Origin: Pseudomonadota bacterium
Lineage (GTDB): Bacteria; Pseudomonadota; Alphaproteobacteria; Rhizobiales; Xanthobacteraceae
Direction: 5' to 3'
Assembly: GCA_023390955.1 (NCBI GenBank)
Contig: JAEWBW010000448.1
Coordinates: forward strand, 1 to 12,476
Length of the DNA: 12,476 nt
The notes beneath the pieces were generated by a model that saw only the letters and a program-made list of their open reading frames with translations, had not been told where the DNA came from and did not search any database. The position numbers and the translations under genes were made by a program. Positions 6,552 through 12,476 of this stretch are shown piece by piece (within the stretch, counting starts at the first letter, position 1; every line of letters begins with the position of its first letter).

Positions 6552-7553
6552 ATGTCGACCCATATTTCAGTCCCGCCGCAAGCCTTGCTCGAGCGCATCC
6601 TGACGCTGGAGATCGTGCGCGTGACGGAACGGGCGGCGGTGTCGTCGGCGCGTCTGCGCGGTCACGGCAACGAGAAGCAGGCCGACCAGGCCGCGGTCGA
6701 CGCGATGCGTCGCGAGCTCAACAAGCTGCCGATCGAGGGCACCATCGTGATCGGCGAGGGCGAGCGCGACGAGGCGCCGATGCTCTTCATCGGCGAGAAG
6801 GTCGGCATGAACGCCGGTCCGAAGGTCGACATCGCCGTCGATCCGCTCGAAGGCACCACGCTGTGCGCCAAGAACATGCCGGGCTCGATCGCCACCATGG
6901 CGATGGCCGACGGCGGCACGCTGCTGCACGCGCCCGACGTCTACATGCAGAAGCTCGCGATCGGCCCCGGCTACGACAAGGGCGTCGTCGAGCTCGATGC
7001 CTCGCCTGCCGACAACGTCCGCCGCCTCGCCAAGGCCAAGGGCGTCAAGCCGGACGGCATCACCGTTCTGGTGCTCGACCGTCCGCGCCATGCCGATATC
7101 ATCTCGAGCGTGCGCTCCACCGGCGCCGCCGTCCGCCTCATCACCGACGGTGACGTCGCCGGCGTGATCCACTGCGCAGACCCCGACAACACCGGCGTCG
7201 ACATGTATCTCGGCACCGGTGGTGCGCCCGAGGGCGTGCTGGCGGCGGTCGCCCTGCGTTGCATCGGCGGCCAGATGCAGTGCCGGCTGATCCTCGATTC
7301 CGGCGAGAAGGTCGAACGCGCCGCCAAGATGGGCGTCAACGATCCCAAGATGATCTACGGCATCGAGGACATGGCGCGCGGCGACTGCCTGTTCGCCGCC
7401 ACCGGCGTCACCACCGGTTCGCTGCTGTCGGGCGTCAAGTTCCGCAAGGACGGCGTGATCGAGACCGAGACGGTCGTGATGCGCTCCGTCACCGGCACCG
7501 TGCGCTACATCAAGGCCGAGCACCGCGAACTCGCCAAGTTCCATCTGGACTGA
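6552..7553 (+). CDS. glpX: Class II fructose-1,6-bisphosphatase
   Basis: It hydrolyses fructose 1,6-bisphosphate to fructose 6-phosphate in gluconeogenesis, needed by rhizobia living on organic acids; in autotrophic relatives it also serves the Calvin cycle. The 333-residue length fits the GlpX family. Metal and phosphate ligands align by eye with E. coli GlpX: Asp45, Glu69 (IGEGERDEAPML), Asp97 and Glu100 (DPLEGTT), and Glu227 (GGAPEG). The segment RPRHADIISSVRSTGAAVRLITDGDV is also characteristic. Some class II enzymes also act on sedoheptulose 1,7-bisphosphate; nothing here decides that. It is separated from hom by 137 bases and from the hydrolase gene by 178 bases, each gap carrying a palindromic repeat. 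Confidence 0.96.
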   Translation: MSTHISVPPQALLERILTLEIVRVTERAAVSSARLRGHGNEKQADQAAVDAMRRELNKLPIEGTIVIGEGERDEAPMLFIGEKVGMNAGPKVDIAVDPLEGTTLCAKNMPGSIATMAMADGGTLLHAPDVYMQKLAIGPGYDKGVVELDASPADNVRRLAKAKGVKPDGITVLVLDRPRHADIISSVRSTGAAVRLITDGDVAGVIHCADPDNTGVDMYLGTGGAPEGVLAAVALRCIGGQMQCRLILDSGEKVERAAKMGVNDPKMIYGIEDMARGDCLFAATGVTTGSLLSGVKFRKDGVIETETVVMRSVTGTVRYIKAEHRELAKFHLD

Positions 7554-7562
7554 GGCTCAGTG

Positions 7563-7701
7563 GTCATTCCGGGGCTCGCGTAGCGAGAGCTACGATGCGC
7601 AATTGCGCATCTGAGAATCCATCGGGCCGCAGAGTCCGAGGTGAGATAGATTCCGGGCTCTCCGGACCGCGCTTTGCGCGGTCCCGTCGCCCCGGAATGA
7701 C
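7563..7701. repeat. Composite palindromic repeat (GTCATTCCGGGGC family)
   Basis: The terminal arms are GTCATTCCGGGGC (7563-7575) and GCCCCGGAATGAC (7689-7701), a perfect 13-base inverted repeat. Inside are a perfect 18-base palindrome GATGCGCAATTGCGCATC (7594-7611) and a perfect hairpin GGACCGCG/CGCGGTCC (7664-7671 and 7677-7684, loop CTTTG). I recognise this as a widespread Bradyrhizobium intergenic repeat (recalled knowledge). It fills almost the whole glpX to hydrolase gap and may act as the glpX transcription end. Confidence 0.85.
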
Positions 7702-7731
7702 GACAACGACAAGAATCCAGGGGAAGCGCAC

Positions 7732-8451
7732 ATGTCCGATCTCACATCGGTGAAGGCCCTTGTCTTCGACGTGTTCGGCACCGTCGTCGACTGGCGCACC
7801 AGCCTGATCAGCGACTTCATGTGGTGGGGCAAGCAGCGCGGCATCAATGCGGACTGGACCGCGCTCGTCGACGGCTGGCGCGGCATGTACATGGCGTCGA
7901 TGGACGACGTGCGGCAGCATCCCGAGCGCGGCTATGTCATTCTCGACGTCCTGCACCGCCGCTCGCTCGACAAGCTGGTCGAGAAGTTCGCCATCAAGGG
8001 CCTGACCGAAGCCGACCTCGATTACCTCACCAAGGGCTGGCATCGCTTGCACCCCTGGCCCGACAGCGTCGCCGGCCTGACGCGGTTGAAGTCGAAATTC
8101 GTGATCTCGCCGCTGTCGAACGGCAACGTCGCGCTGCTCACCAACATGGCGAAGTTTGCAGGCCTGCCGTGGGACCTCGTGATGTCGGCGGAGCTGTTCG
8201 AGCACTACAAGCCCGATGCCGAATCCTATCTCGGCGCCGCGCGACTGCTCGGTCTGAAGCCAGCGGAGGTGATGATGGTCGCCGCCCACAACGGCGATCT
8301 CGCAGCCGCCCAGAAGAACGGTTTGAAGACTGCGTTCTGCGCACGCCCGACCGAGTACGGTCCGCTGCAGAAGATCGACTTCGAAGCGACCGGCAACTGG
8401 GACATCATCGCCAGGGATTTTGGCGGCATCGCCGACATGCTGGGCTGCTGA
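7732..8451 (+). CDS. Haloacid dehalogenase type II-like HAD hydrolase
   Basis: This is a 239-residue protein of the L-2-haloacid dehalogenase branch of the HAD superfamily; the best characterised members turn L-2-haloacids into D-2-hydroxyacids. The nucleophile motif is FDVFGTVVDW with Asp13 and Thr17. Motif II is SPLSNGN with Ser129 and Asn130, and motif III is HYKPDAESY with Lys160 and Tyr166. The acidic motif is VAAHNGDL with Asp189. By eye, the Ser175 and Asn177 positions of the Pseudomonas L-DEX enzyme correspond to Ala184 and His186 here, so true dehalogenase activity is uncertain and a related phosphatase or hydrolase role is possible. The ATG at 7732 is preceded by AGGGGAAG (7719-7726). 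A likely terminator follows at 8496-8515. Confidence 0.88.
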   Translation: MSDLTSVKALVFDVFGTVVDWRTSLISDFMWWGKQRGINADWTALVDGWRGMYMASMDDVRQHPERGYVILDVLHRRSLDKLVEKFAIKGLTEADLDYLTKGWHRLHPWPDSVAGLTRLKSKFVISPLSNGNVALLTNMAKFAGLPWDLVMSAELFEHYKPDAESYLGAARLLGLKPAEVMMVAAHNGDLAAAQKNGLKTAFCARPTEYGPLQKIDFEATGNWDIIARDFGGIADMLGC

Positions 8452-8483
8452 CGGTCGAACAGCAGGTTTAGTCCACAACCTTG

Positions 8484-8495
8484 CACACACACACA
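8484..8495. repeat. Short CA dinucleotide run
   Basis: Six consecutive CA units lie just before the hairpin at 8496. The tract is too short to suggest phase variation and is recorded only as a local simple repeat. Confidence 0.6.
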
Positions 8496-8515
8496 GAAGC
8501 GCAACGCGCTTTCTT
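8496..8515 (+). terminator. Probable intrinsic terminator of the HAD hydrolase gene
   Basis: GAAGCGC (8496-8502) pairs with GCGCTTT (8506-8512), giving seven pairs with one G-U around a three-base AAC loop, followed by CTT. The T-rich tail (TTTCTT) is short, but the hairpin lies 44 bases after the stop codon and marks the boundary to the iron-uptake region. Confidence 0.45.
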
Positions 8516-8641
8516 GTGCCGGCCTCGCTACGCCCACACGACATAGCTGTTCCAGTGTTCCATCGTGCCGCGCCATCGCGCCGTGCAGCTCGGAATAATC
8601 GTACAAGCTGCTTTCTTTCATCGACGCGATCTCACGTAAGT

Positions 8642-8664
8642 ACAGTTCCGTATTCCGGAACTGT
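8642..8664. promoter_or_regulatory. Perfect 9-base inverted repeat, candidate operator
   Basis: ACAGTTCCG (8642-8650) and CGGAACTGT (8656-8664) are exact inverted copies around a five-base spacer TATTC. The size and symmetry suit a dimeric regulator. It is the first of several dyads between the HAD gene and the siderophore receptor. I do not recognise the cognate protein. Confidence 0.5.
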
Positions 8665-8678
8665 TGCGCGCGATGAAC

Positions 8679-8707
8679 CCAACATATGTTGGAGTCGTCG
8701 TACGACT
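8679..8707. promoter_or_regulatory. Two adjacent short palindromes, candidate operators
   Basis: CCAACATATGTTGG (8679-8692) is a perfect 14-base palindrome. Directly after it, AGTCGT (8693-8698) and ACGACT (8702-8707) form an inverted repeat with a three-base spacer. Centre to centre they are about 15 bases apart. No known consensus was recognised. Confidence 0.4.
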
Positions 8708-8729
8708 TAGGTCGATGGCAAAGTGTCGC

Positions 8730-8751
8730 GCTGTGACGCGGATGTTACAGC
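8730..8751. promoter_or_regulatory. Imperfect dyad GCTGTGAC-N6-GTTACAGC
   Basis: The arms GCTGTGAC (8730-8737) and GTTACAGC (8744-8751) are inverted copies with one mismatch. It lies just upstream of the Fur-like and Irr-like sites and belongs to the same dyad cluster. Confidence 0.35.
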
Positions 8752-8754
8752 ATG

Positions 8755-8770
8755 AGAATGATCATTTCAT
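8755..8770. promoter_or_regulatory. Fur-box-like palindrome
   Basis: GAGAATGATCATTTCAT contains the perfect palindrome AATGATCATT (8757-8766) and partly matches the repeated GATAAT/ATTATC hexamers of the classical Fur box. Bradyrhizobium Fur is known to tolerate divergent sites, so this is only suggestive. It directly abuts the Irr-like box. Confidence 0.3.
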
Positions 8771-8787
8771 TTTAGAAGCCTTCTGAT
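8771..8787. promoter_or_regulatory. Irr box / iron control element (ICE)
   Basis: TTTAGAAGCCTTCTGAT matches the Rhizobiales Irr/ICE consensus as I recall it (TTTAGAA-N3-TTCTAAA) at 12 of 14 defined positions. The inner TTAGAA-N3-TTCTgA core has a single mismatch. It lies 86 bases before the receptor start. In Bradyrhizobium japonicum the heme-sensing regulator Irr binds such elements and activates iron-transport genes under iron limitation, or represses iron-using genes when the element overlaps the promoter. The upstream position and the gene controlled fit activation under iron starvation. The irr gene is not in the window. Confidence 0.7.
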
Positions 8788-8872
8788 CGTTCAGCGCACG
8801 CAACGACGCTAACGCTTGTCGCGTCGCCGATGACGCAAGAAGCAGCGGCGCGATAATACGGGGCTGAACAAA

Positions 8873-11185
8873 GTGAATGTGTTGAAGTTTGGGGCGACGG
8901 CGTGCTTGAGCGCCGCGAGTTACGTTGTGCTGTCTGGTTGCCTGGAGTTTCAGGCTTACGCTCAATCAGGCACTCTTCCTCCTGTCACAGTCGAGGCGCC
9001 GCAGCAGCGCGCTGCCCGCACCGCGACGCCGTCGAGCCAGCGGCAGGCCGCTCGTGCTGCGCGGAGGGCGCAAGGCGCGCGCTCGAATGCGCCGGCCGCG
9101 CCGCAGCAGACTTCGACAGCGCAAGCCGAACGTGCCGACGGGCATGTCGATGGTTATGTCGCGAAGCTTACCGCGACCGGCAGCAAGACCAGCACGCCGA
9201 TCCGCGAGCTGCCGCAGACCGTCAACGTGATCACGTCCGATCAGATCCGCGACCAGGGCGCGCAGAGCGTCAGCCAGGCGCTGCGCTATACGTCGGGCGT
9301 GATGACCGAGACGTTTGGCGCGGCTTCGCAGTTCGATGCCTACACGCAGTTGCGCGGCTTCCAGGCTGATTTCTTCCTCGACGGCCAGCGCCTTCCCAAC
9401 GGCGTCTCCAGCACGGGCTGGGCGAGCTCGGTGCTTGAGCCTTTCGCGCTCGAACGCATTGAGGTGCTGAAGGGGCCGTCCTCGGCGCTCTACGGCCAGA
9501 CCGTGCCAGGCGGCCTCATCAACATGGTCAGCAAGCGCCCAACGGAAACGCCGATCGGCGAATTCCAGGCCCAGACCGGCAGCTTCGATCGCGCTCAGGG
9601 CGCCATCGACATCGGAGGTCCCATCGACAAGGACAAGAAGATGCTCTACCGCTTTGTGGCCATCGGCCGCAGCGCGGGCACGCAGGTCGATTTCATCCAG
9701 AACAACCGCGCATATCTTGCGCCGTCGTTCACCTGGCGACCGGATATCGACACGTCCTTGACGGTGCTCGGTACCTTCCAGAAGGAGTGGGGCGGCAAAA
9801 CGGGCTTCAACTACGTGCCGACGTCGGGCACGTTGCTGCCCAATCCCTACGGTCGCATACCGTTCAACCGCTATCTGGGTGAGCCGACCTTCGACACGTT
9901 CGATCGCCAGCAGGCCTCGGTCGGCTATCTCTTCGAGCATCGCTTCAACAACATCTTCACGGCCCGTCAGAACGTCAGGTTCTTTGAGACCGATGTCGAT
10001 TTGCGCGCGCTCAACCGCGTCGGCGAACTCCAGGCCAACCAGCGTACGCTCAACCGTGCAGCGTTTGGCATCGACGCTGGCGCCAAGGCGTTCACCGCGG
10101 ACAACCACCTCGAGGCGGACTTCCGCACGGGTCCCTTCACCCATGTGGCATTGTTTGGCGTGGACTACCGCTGGGAAGACAACCGCTACAATGTGGGGCG
10201 CAACACGGCGGTTCCGCCGATCGACGTCTGGAATCCGGTCTACGGTGTGCCGATTCCGAATCCCGGCGCCTCCAACTTCCAGCTCTCCAACAGCCAGGAA
10301 ACGCAGGTCGGCATTTACGCTCAGGACCAGATCAAGTGGGACAAATGGGTCTTCACGATCGGTGGCCGTTGGGACGATGCAGAGTCGAGGTCGCATACGA
10401 GGACGATCTTTACGCCGAACGCAGCACCTCAGAATCAGAATCCGACTGCATTCACCGGACGAGTCGGTCTCAACTATCTCTTCGAGAACGGTCTGACTCC
10501 CTACATTTCGTACGCGACATCGTTCCGGCCGCAACCCGGAACCGATTTCTTCAACAATGCCTTCAAGCCGTCGACCGGCGAACAGATCGAGGGCGGTATC
10601 AAGTACCAGCCGCCCGGCAGCAATACGCTCATGACGCTCGCTGTGTTCGACATCACGCAGCAGGGCCGGCTGGTGGCTGATCCGGATCCCACGCATGTAG
10701 GCAATTCGATTCAGATCGGCGAGGCCCGCGTGCGCGGCGTCGAGGTCGAAAGCCGAACCGAGATCGCCAAGGGCCTGAACCTCATCGCGTCCTATGCGCA
10801 TCTCGAACACGAGATCACCAAGAGCACGGTCCCGGCCGAAATCGGCCGGCGATTGCCGCAGACGCCGAACGACCAGGCCTCGGCCTGGCTGTTCTACGAG
10901 TTTCAGGGCGGTCCGTTGTGGGGCCTCGGCCTCGGCGGTGGTGTGCGCTATGTCGGCCAGACCTGGGACGTGGCCAATACGCGCGTCACGCCCGGCTACG
11001 ATCTCTATGACGCTGCGATCAAGTACGATTTCGGCAAGCTGTGGCCGCAATACAGGGGCGCTGTCCTGTCGATCAACGCCAACAACCTGTTTGACCGCTA
11101 CTACCTGACCGAATGCACGACGGGGGCGGGATGTACGCTCGGCTTCCGCCGGTCGGTGCTGGCAACGCTGAGCTATCGATGGTAA
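8873..11185 (+). CDS. TonB-dependent siderophore receptor (FhuA/FoxA-like, candidate ferrichrome receptor)
   Basis: This outer-membrane receptor imports ferric siderophores using TonB energy. It has 770 residues from the GTG at 8873 (GGGG about 9 bases upstream). A signal peptide ends AYA30/Q31, but LSGC at 20-23 is also a perfect lipobox. A TonB-box-like PPVTVEA follows at 36-42, then an Arg/Ala-rich linker (about 44-88). The plug is about 109-223, with RELPQTVNVIT, LRGFQADFFLDG, ERIEVLKGPSSALYGQTVPGGLINMVSKRP. The barrel runs to an aromatic end, LATLSYRW. There is no N-terminal STN domain, so no direct sigma/anti-sigma signalling is expected. Cys748 and Cys754 near the C-terminus have the same spacing as the FhuA cysteine pair, supporting a hydroxamate siderophore. 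The linked PepSY gene resembles Bradyrhizobium fegAB, but identity as FegA is unproven. Confidence 0.93.
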   Translation: MNVLKFGATACLSAASYVVLSGCLEFQAYAQSGTLPPVTVEAPQQRAARTATPSSQRQAARAARRAQGARSNAPAAPQQTSTAQAERADGHVDGYVAKLTATGSKTSTPIRELPQTVNVITSDQIRDQGAQSVSQALRYTSGVMTETFGAASQFDAYTQLRGFQADFFLDGQRLPNGVSSTGWASSVLEPFALERIEVLKGPSSALYGQTVPGGLINMVSKRPTETPIGEFQAQTGSFDRAQGAIDIGGPIDKDKKMLYRFVAIGRSAGTQVDFIQNNRAYLAPSFTWRPDIDTSLTVLGTFQKEWGGKTGFNYVPTSGTLLPNPYGRIPFNRYLGEPTFDTFDRQQASVGYLFEHRFNNIFTARQNVRFFETDVDLRALNRVGELQANQRTLNRAAFGIDAGAKAFTADNHLEADFRTGPFTHVALFGVDYRWEDNRYNVGRNTAVPPIDVWNPVYGVPIPNPGASNFQLSNSQETQVGIYAQDQIKWDKWVFTIGGRWDDAESRSHTRTIFTPNAAPQNQNPTAFTGRVGLNYLFENGLTPYISYATSFRPQPGTDFFNNAFKPSTGEQIEGGIKYQPPGSNTLMTLAVFDITQQGRLVADPDPTHVGNSIQIGEARVRGVEVESRTEIAKGLNLIASYAHLEHEITKSTVPAEIGRRLPQTPNDQASAWLFYEFQGGPLWGLGLGGGVRYVGQTWDVANTRVTPGYDLYDAAIKYDFGKLWPQYRGAVLSINANNLFDRYYLTECTTGAGCTLGFRRSVLATLSYRW

Positions 11186-11198
11186 CCGGTCGCCAGTG

Positions 11199-12326
11199 AT
11201 GCAGGAAATCCATGTCAACAGGCTGCGGTTTTGGTCGTCCATTCACAAATGGACCAGTCTCGTCGGAACCGTCTTCCTGCTGGTTCTCTGCCTCACCGGC
11301 CTGCCGCTGATCTTCGACGACGAGATCAGCGACTGGCTCAACCCGCCCGGCGCGACGGCTGCGCCGGGCCCGCAGACGCCGATGCTCGATACCATCGTCG
11401 GCGCGATGCTTGCGAAGCATCCCGGCGACGTCGTGGTGTCCCTGGGCTTTCTCAAGGACCGGCCGGCCGTCCAGGTGACGTCGGCGGCGACGCCGAAGAC
11501 GCCGTTCAATCAGGCGCACAAGCAGACCTTTGACCTCCGCACCGGGGCGCCGTCAGATATCCAGGCACAGCGCCGTGGACCGGTGATGACCTTCATCCGT
11601 GATCTGCATACCGACCTGTTCCTCGGCCTGCCGGGTGCGCTGTTTCTCGGTGTGATGGCCTTGACGCTGATCGTGGCCATCGTGTCGGGTGTGGTGCTCT
11701 ACGTGCCCTTCATGCGTCGCCTGACCTTCGGGACAGTGCGGTCGGGACGCAGTGTCCGAACCCGGTGGCTCGACCTCCACAATCTGCTCGGTATCGTCAC
11801 CGTGACATGGCTGCTGGCGGTTAGCATCACCGGCGCCATCAACACGCTGCACGATCCCGTCGCCGACGCCGTCCGCGCCGACATCTTCCGGATGGGGAAA
11901 TCCTATCAAGGCGAGCCCGCGAAACGCCTGAGCTCGGTAGACGCGGCGCTCGCAACCGCGCGAAAAGCGCTGCCGGATGGCGCGCTGGTGTCGCTGTTCT
12001 ATCCCGGCGCCGGCTTCAGCACGCCACGCCATTACGCCGTGTTTGCGCGCGGCGACCGGCCGATCACCTCGCAGCTGTTCTACGCCGCGCTGGTTGACGC
12101 CGAGACCGGCCAGCTCGCAACGATCTACGAGATGCCGTGGTACGCAAAGGCGCTGCTGCTGTCGCAGCCGCTGCATTTCGGCGACTATGGCGGGCTGCCG
12201 CTGAAGATCATCTGGGCGCTGCTCGACATCCTGACGATCGTGGTGCTGGGCAGCGGCCTCTATCTGTGGCTCGCAAAGGCCCGTCTGTCGCGCCCGTTGC
12301 GCGTCAGCGTTGCCCACGGGAGCTAG
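11199..12326 (+). CDS. PepSY-TM inner-membrane protein, candidate ferric-siderophore reductase
   Basis: This is a 375-residue protein with four predicted membrane helices (about residues 18-40, 144-170, 192-214 and 334-357) and periplasmic PepSY-type loops: the PepSY-associated TM family that includes FoxB, PiuB and FpvG-like proteins. Histidines near membrane boundaries stand out: His16 (SSIHKW), His137 (RDLHTD), His194 (DLHNLLG) and His326 (QPLHFGDYGG). FoxB of Pseudomonas aeruginosa binds heme through histidines and reduces ferrioxamine, so a similar electron-transfer role here is inferred. The gene starts 13 bases after the receptor stop; a GTG at 11196 is an alternative start one codon earlier. 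The ribosome site is weak, consistent with translational coupling. A fegB-like role in ferrichrome use is plausible but not established. Confidence 0.88.
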   Translation: MQEIHVNRLRFWSSIHKWTSLVGTVFLLVLCLTGLPLIFDDEISDWLNPPGATAAPGPQTPMLDTIVGAMLAKHPGDVVVSLGFLKDRPAVQVTSAATPKTPFNQAHKQTFDLRTGAPSDIQAQRRGPVMTFIRDLHTDLFLGLPGALFLGVMALTLIVAIVSGVVLYVPFMRRLTFGTVRSGRSVRTRWLDLHNLLGIVTVTWLLAVSITGAINTLHDPVADAVRADIFRMGKSYQGEPAKRLSSVDAALATARKALPDGALVSLFYPGAGFSTPRHYAVFARGDRPITSQLFYAALVDAETGQLATIYEMPWYAKALLLSQPLHFGDYGGLPLKIIWALLDILTIVVLGSGLYLWLAKARLSRPLRVSVAHGS

Positions 12327-12330
12327 CGTC

Positions 12331-12476
12331 GTGGCTCATTCGCGCCAGAGCCTGGCCGCCATCCTTGCCGTACCCGCCGTGCTGGCGATCCTCACCGCAA
12401 TCGGGCTGGTGTCGGCGCTGTTCGGCGACGATTTATGGGACAGAGTCTCGTGGGTCGCGCTCGGCGTGCCGATCGC
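12331..12476 (+). CDS. Small hydrophobic membrane protein, 3' end outside window
   Basis: An open frame begins with GTG at 12331, four bases after the PepSY gene stop, with CGGGAG (12318-12323) as a well-placed ribosome site, and stays open to the window edge (48 residues visible). The product has a helix at about 8-30 (LAAILAVPAVLAILTAIGLV) and a second starting near 40 (WVALGVPI) after the polar link FGDDLWDR. Very short two-helix proteins of this look often follow PepSY-TM genes in siderophore operons (recalled), but no function is known to me. It is too short to appear as a long open frame. Confidence 0.7.
   Translation, partial: MAHSRQSLAAILAVPAVLAILTAIGLVSALFGDDLWDRVSWVALGVPI

Noticed and set aside
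8484..8495. CA tract as a phase-variation switch
   Set aside because: Only six units, and it lies after the HAD gene rather than in a coding region or promoter spacer.
8829..8857. GATGAC-N17-GATAAT as the receptor promoter
   Set aside because: The -10 match is good, but transcription would start near 8864, after the only plausible ribosome site (8859-8863), leaving an almost leaderless message; kept out of the feature list.
8966..11242. A 758-residue open frame antisense to the siderophore receptor
   Set aside because: It is a shadow of the receptor frame in GC-rich DNA: Arg/Ala/Asp-rich, no recognisable motifs, while the sense frame has complete receptor features.
1..12476. tRNA, rRNA, CRISPR arrays, insertion sequences or phage genes
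   Set aside because: None seen on reading both strands; repeats present are short palindromic intergenic elements without transposase genes or regularly spaced direct repeats.

Overview
The window looks like chromosomal DNA from a Bradyrhizobium-type alphaproteobacterium (Nitrobacteraceae). The support is high GC with G/C-ending codons, protein sequences that read like Bradyrhizobium/Rhodopseudomonas orthologues, and four intergenic palindromic repeats of types I know from Bradyrhizobium genomes. There is also an Irr-type iron control element, a regulatory motif of Rhizobiales. The species cannot be fixed from this sequence alone.

Layout. (1) Bases 1-575 are the 3' two thirds of argC (arginine biosynthesis). 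A palindromic repeat follows at 599-684. (2) On the minus strand lie phaC (class I polyhydroxyalkanoate synthase) and, downstream of it, a four-helix MAPEG-family membrane protein. Another repeat lies between them. (3) Divergent from phaC is a small outer-membrane-type lipoprotein gene preceded by a structured leader. (4) On the plus strand come a class I/II PLP aminotransferase (LL-diaminopimelate/alanine type) and hom (homoserine dehydrogenase), 26 bases apart and probably one operon. glpX (class II fructose-1,6-bisphosphatase) and a type II haloacid-dehalogenase-like hydrolase follow. Repeats separate hom from glpX and glpX from the hydrolase gene. (5) A 421-base non-coding region (8452-8872) holds a probable terminator, a run of inverted repeats, a Fur-like palindrome and a strong Irr/ICE box. 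(6) From 8873 to the window end is a tightly packed iron-uptake operon: a FhuA/FoxA-like TonB-dependent siderophore receptor, a PepSY-TM inner-membrane protein with four conserved-looking histidines (candidate heme-binding ferric-siderophore reductase), and the start of a small hydrophobic protein cut by the window edge.

How it fits together. The left three quarters is core metabolism: arginine, carbon storage as PHB, aspartate-family amino acids and gluconeogenesis. The right quarter is an iron-responsive accessory module. Its receptor would bring a ferric siderophore, plausibly a hydroxamate, across the outer membrane. The PepSY-TM protein could then release the iron by reduction at the inner membrane. 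The Irr box and adjacent dyads give a direct route for iron control. The gene order resembles the fegAB ferrichrome operon described in Bradyrhizobium japonicum, but identity with it could not be tested here. I found no clearly new type of system; the most distinctive region is the 8640-8790 regulatory cluster and the operon it precedes.
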